This document shows, one piece after another, positions 22,901 to 25,266 of a stretch of 25,266 nucleotides of DNA. Source of the stretch: a virus. Below the pieces are notes generated by a model that saw only the letters and a program-made list of their open reading frames with translations, was not told the origin of the DNA and made no database searches. Both the position numbers and the translations under genes were made by a program. Numbering within the stretch: the first letter of the stretch is position 1; each line of letters begins with the position of its first letter. The stretch lies in the IMG/VR virus record IMGVR_UViG_3300043420_001755, positions 1 through 25,266 of that record. One strand, given 5' to 3'.

Positions 22901-25266
22901 TCTACTTCGACACCTTGGATGTAGTTATCGAATCCCGTCGCAAGGAAGCGCAGGACCGTGTAAATAAAGCGATAGCAGACGAGTACATCTACGACAAACA
23001 GGATCCGTCGACACCAAACCTTGAAGACGATCTGAAACTTCTTACGTCCTACGATTCCTTGAAAGCACGTCTTGATTCAGATCGCAAGAAGGCAAAGGAT
23101 AATCACAACAAGAAGTTGGATTCATCTGATGGAAAACTCAGTAAGTCTGAAGCACTTACCAAGTTTTTCAATGACGCAAAGGCGAAGGGGTTTGATCCAA
23201 GCAAGATCGAAACAGAGCAAACCAATAAGCATCTTACTGGAATAGATACCGCCAATCTTATTGATCAGTTGAACAACAAGAGTGCTCAAACTGATTACCT
23301 AAATCAACTTCCCGACAATTTTGCCGAGTTGTCGGTAGATGATCAGTTGGATGTTATCCGACAGATAACTGGCCAAGACGACGAGGTTAAAGCGCTTGGC
23401 CGAATGTACCGTGCGCTTCACTACAAGCGGTTCGGTGAAAGCCAAAGCCTTACAGATCTAAAGACTGACGTAGCAGCGGCAAAGCAAATGCGCCAAGGTG
23501 GGCCTACCGTCACCAAGTCTGTTGCAGACATCGACGCTGATATTGATTCGCTGAAGAAATCTTTGAATGATCTTGCCCAGAAGAAAATCAACGGCGAAAT
23601 CGACGCACTATCGCCACTTGAGCGACTTCAAGCAGAAGCAGCCGAAGCCACTGTTCGGAACCGCCTCATTGGACAACTCGCTTTACGATTGAACCATCCG
23701 GACACGCCGAACAGCGAGAAAAGTCCTCTATTCATCCGCTTACAGTCCGAGATTGACGCAACACGAAACCCGCTCGGAGACAGGCTAAGGGCCGATCTTT
23801 TCCCCGACTCCAAGCCGAAGAGCAAAGCCCCAAGCGCACAGGTGTCGTCCGGTTCAGCAAAGCCTGACGCTTTTGACGCAACAGCGCTTGCTAGCACCCA
23901 AGAAACTGGCGAAGCAATCGCAACTCACGTTCCAGTAGGAGCGAATGCTATCTACGATCAGCAGACGGCTTCAGTTCTTGTGGCTGACGGCGCACCTTTG
24001 TCCTCTGTTCCGGACGATTTCCTTGCTGAATCAATCAAACAAAACATTGGTGACGACAAGCGTTTCCGTATGTTGAAGATCGACAAGGGTTTCAACAGCG
24101 ATACCACTGCCGTCCTGGATACAACAACAGGCAAGAAGTACATCATCAAGACCGAAGACCGTAACCATCACGGTCACATCCAAGAATCTGCTGCGGCACT
24201 GCTGGCCCAGGAACTTGGTTTCGGAACCGTTGGTGTCCGGTTTGGTTCACCACTCAAGGATGTTGACCTTCCTTCGGCGCAAAAGTCGTCTGAAGGTGTA
24301 TCTGTCGGCAAGGGCCGAACGATGGTTATCGAACATCTTGAAAACTTGTTCGTTGATCCAGCCGCTGGACCGAATGCCGAAAAGAAAGTTTTTGCTTTCC
24401 ACGAACTGCCAGCAGGTGCGCAACTGGATGGTCGATCCATCGCACGACTTATGGTTCTTGACCGGTCAATGAACTATTTTGACCGCACCCCAGGAAACCT
24501 GTTTTTTGTAAAGAATGCTGACGGCAAGTATTCGGCACATCCGATTGACCATGGGAACGCTTTCCGTCCGTGGGGTGGATCATCGTCCGAGCAGTCCACC
24601 GGTTTCGTCAAGATCACCAAGGGCGACAATGTAAACCTTTTGTCCCTAGTGTCGTCACTTGACGATGAAGGAAAGCAGGAGTTCGCTAAAGCGTTGATTG
24701 ACGCCAAGAAGCGATTCCAGAAAAAGAACTTTGGTGAAACGTTTAAGAAGATTGGAGATCTTCAGGTTCTTTCAGGTGAGGAAAAGGACCGTCTGAAGAA
24801 GCATGCTGACTTTTTGACTGCTCGTCAGACTTCTTTGGACTGGGATGCCATGACTACTGATGTTCTTGGCAAACTAGGTTTCACGCCTCAGCAGTCCAAG
24901 GATTTGATTACTCCTCCGCAGTGGTCGCTTCCGCAGTCAACATCAACTGTCAACAACCTTGAAAGTGCTATTGACTCTGTGCGTTCTGACGCGAAGAAGC
25001 CGTTTGTTCGTATCGCCCACGATGGTGGTGCGATTGAATTCAATGAGATTCGTGTTGCGGATGTTGAAATTACAGGCGCACCAGGGATGGTTATGGGTGA
25101 TGGCACTGTCCGCTCGTCTATGTTCACCTTCAGGCGGCGCGTAGACAAGGACAAGTATCCGATAAACGAAAACACTGGATGGACCACCCTCCAGAGTGGT
25201 CATGTTGTTCCAACGCGCGACGAACAAACCGGAAAAATTACCTTTAATTTTGCAAACAAGGGCAAC
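19909..25266 (+). CDS. giant virion-region protein with RCPDG motif, basic repeats and a HipA/PI-kinase-like domain (partial, at least 1786 aa)
   Basis: ATG at 19909 overlaps the preceding stop; 1786 codons are open to the right edge with no stop. Residues 1-180 are unknown. RCPDGTLYGGQITD follows, with C183-x17-C201. Residues 248-392 are three amphipathic/basic repeats, and then a Lys/Pro-rich stretch reaches about 430. Residues 440-1340 are largely helical and charged, with coiled-coil character. Residues 1382-1605 are kinase-like: K1414 in KKYIIK, HIQESAAALLAQELG, then LDRSMNYFDRTPGNLFF (D1525, N1530) and HPIDHGNAF (D1547). These match the DRxxxN and IDHG motifs of phosphatidylinositol 3/4-kinases and relatives such as HipA. 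A beta-rich domain begins near 1690. It may be a head-internal or tail protein whose enzyme part enters the cell. Size and location also suit a polymorphic effector fused to a structural protein. Confidence 0.8.
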   Translation, partial: MTHNLTLIKDAMSGELYGAVVHSDVETKTVGFCSNAKEWAGWANDSNATFSEIKDSLDFTLQQEQPVKLSAKNLAELRTKLSDVDYFKVKRLAPDTAVVQYGPKHKTMGTRYVSKRVLEHKSPVSGTMSRPLASFGKDQQAAVLSYKAQFLVTQERYASLNLQVKRNRALFDPNIGPGGGWRCPDGTLYGGQITDRFGRGCGGGLTRRIGRALLQAGQRLDDMGVARDQRRLARRAQASERRAQRREALGNFFDATGDKLEAWAQALVGDYVPSKGGRRRRRGLEAGKVTRQAKGKKKRVIPDKSPAAKKKGQRKKKGTRARLADFSDRVSAAAERMAQRLVGDYKPPKKERKKKGSKKEGAASKLDSLAAKLERAAQRILGGGRRERRKKNQKPVDRKPSKKVPTGKKPSPKPKPEKKPAPKKPRKVDAKKERIKEIDAELSKIDQEIAKTEFAIMQNEEYGVSSEKLIQEVKDLEKKRAELIAERVALNSTDPVTPAKLPQKKPSGKPSGAKKNLPGKQHGGVFTKPENAKKKANEASVQEGKPLFVVQDANGKYRVVDEERLKADDSLQVVFATDQEGGIIEFTDTDSPVDEIIEEANKAAENVEKAANEHLKDLDVDALDLELKRSKTGAFLPENFDKQVLDNYSSLADKRFRETFHKERMTNWRFWQKTLGDDKIEGVEDSKTMLALIDKMIQEESEKPDANQSVLGVMRAERANFLAMWVPDEGQDEVNFYERINFVQPKRRQNIITNADLGDLIVGNKKSKKKTKPKKVSPEASIKPDDKNVPEASDMGKPTPEPDADEPQISTLDQLVSKFFGEEIDNVTAAMNKAVKDVQDSNFAEFRDKDGKIDIDKAKADLDKESDELSDEYHGIYNRILAGESVPESEVIASAQRNINFKARRAAFDEAKKQHANEIEMADKANDNTVDTEAVTPDNVPTGPSQADLVKAYTDTWNTDEDFEKIHANDLADDILQQSGLQSKIDANDFDNENSVDVYFDTLDVVIESRRKEAQDRVNKAIADEYIYDKQDPSTPNLEDDLKLLTSYDSLKARLDSDRKKAKDNHNKKLDSSDGKLSKSEALTKFFNDAKAKGFDPSKIETEQTNKHLTGIDTANLIDQLNNKSAQTDYLNQLPDNFAELSVDDQLDVIRQITGQDDEVKALGRMYRALHYKRFGESQSLTDLKTDVAAAKQMRQGGPTVTKSVADIDADIDSLKKSLNDLAQKKINGEIDALSPLERLQAEAAEATVRNRLIGQLALRLNHPDTPNSEKSPLFIRLQSEIDATRNPLGDRLRADLFPDSKPKSKAPSAQVSSGSAKPDAFDATALASTQETGEAIATHVPVGANAIYDQQTASVLVADGAPLSSVPDDFLAESIKQNIGDDKRFRMLKIDKGFNSDTTAVLDTTTGKKYIIKTEDRNHHGHIQESAAALLAQELGFGTVGVRFGSPLKDVDLPSAQKSSEGVSVGKGRTMVIEHLENLFVDPAAGPNAEKKVFAFHELPAGAQLDGRSIARLMVLDRSMNYFDRTPGNLFFVKNADGKYSAHPIDHGNAFRPWGGSSSEQSTGFVKITKGDNVNLLSLVSSLDDEGKQEFAKALIDAKKRFQKKNFGETFKKIGDLQVLSGEEKDRLKKHADFLTARQTSLDWDAMTTDVLGKLGFTPQQSKDLITPPQWSLPQSTSTVNNLESAIDSVRSDAKKPFVRIAHDGGAIEFNEIRVADVEITGAPGMVMGDGTVRSSMFTFRRRVDKDKYPINENTGWTTLQSGHVVPTRDEQTGKITFNFANKGN
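20650..21084 (+). repeat. three diverged amphipathic-helix plus basic-patch repeats in the giant protein
   Basis: Units at 20650-20757, 20869-20976 and 20992-21084 each encode an Ala/Leu-rich helix followed by a basic patch. The first two share AQ-A/R-LVGDY-x-P (VGDYVPSK and VGDYKPPK), 222 bp apart; the third has AQRILGGGRRERRKK. They probably bind nucleic acid or a negatively charged partner. Confidence 0.55.

Noticed and set aside
1-25266. CRISPR array, tRNA, rRNA, insertion sequence, integrase or attachment site
   Set aside because: No regularly spaced repeats, cloverleaf-like sequence with CCA-proximal TTC loop, transposase or recombinase motifs were seen by eye. A tRNA scan would be needed to exclude degenerate tRNAs.

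Overview
The window looks like one segment of a large tailed-bacteriophage (or prophage) genome whose host is an actinobacterium. The host call rests on a WhiB-family Fe-S regulator, a flavin-dependent thymidylate synthase (ThyX), a monomeric adenosylcobalamin-dependent ribonucleotide reductase, many GTG starts, and two promoters placed so that transcription would begin at or next to the start codon (leaderless style, common in actinobacteria). The phage call rests on an HK97-type prohead protease, a terminase-small-subunit-like protein, a primase-helicase and dense runs of small overlapping genes. No tRNA, rRNA, CRISPR, IS element, integrase or lysis gene was recognised. The host genus cannot be fixed from the sequence; a freshwater actinobacterium is my guess.

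Layout. (1) 1-4291, plus strand: the end of a protein with a tandem W-rich repeat, a small unknown protein, then a tightly overlapping cassette: flavin-dependent (tryptophan-type) halogenase, a 235-aa unknown, a small coiled-coil protein, a PhyH-type Fe(II)/2-oxoglutarate oxygenase and a class I methyltransferase. (2) 4299-6923, minus strand: class II ribonucleotide reductase, a small CPxC protein and a small basic protein, the last two separated by a strong UUCG-loop terminator. (3) 6924-7050: divergent control region with a 17-bp palindrome. (4) 7051-9536, plus strand: seven small genes, mostly of unknown function, including two probable DNA-binding proteins and the two leaderless-type promoters. 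(5) 9615-12486: WhiB, ThyX, a 53-aa gene and a zinc/Toprim/RecA-like primase-helicase. (6) 12489-25266: morphogenesis region with a TerS-like protein, a ribbon-helix-helix/zinc-knuckle protein, a long multidomain prohead protease, a 520-aa protein with three four-cysteine clusters, two small proteins ending in CGCGCG tails, a 691-aa protein, and a giant open reading frame (at least 1786 aa) that runs off the end.

Most striking point: the last two proteins are distant relatives. Both carry a Cys motif of the form RCP(E/D)G-x2-(F/Y)GG with exactly 17 residues between its two cysteines. Both also carry a C-terminal kinase-like domain of the HipA/phosphatidylinositol-kinase type. In the giant protein the catalytic residues look intact (K1414, DRTPGN at 1525-1530, DHG at 1547-1549). 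In the 691-aa protein the same places read GRTAAS (557-562) and GPR (579-581), with identical 22-residue spacing, so it looks like a pseudokinase. An active/inactive kinase-like pair beside the head genes suggests virion-associated, possibly injected, effectors. That role is inference.

How the genes may work together: ribonucleotide reductase and ThyX supply dNTPs, the primase-helicase serves replication, and WhiB and the small HTH/RHH proteins probably time transcription. The halogenase, oxygenase and methyltransferase form a possible modification cassette whose substrate is unknown.
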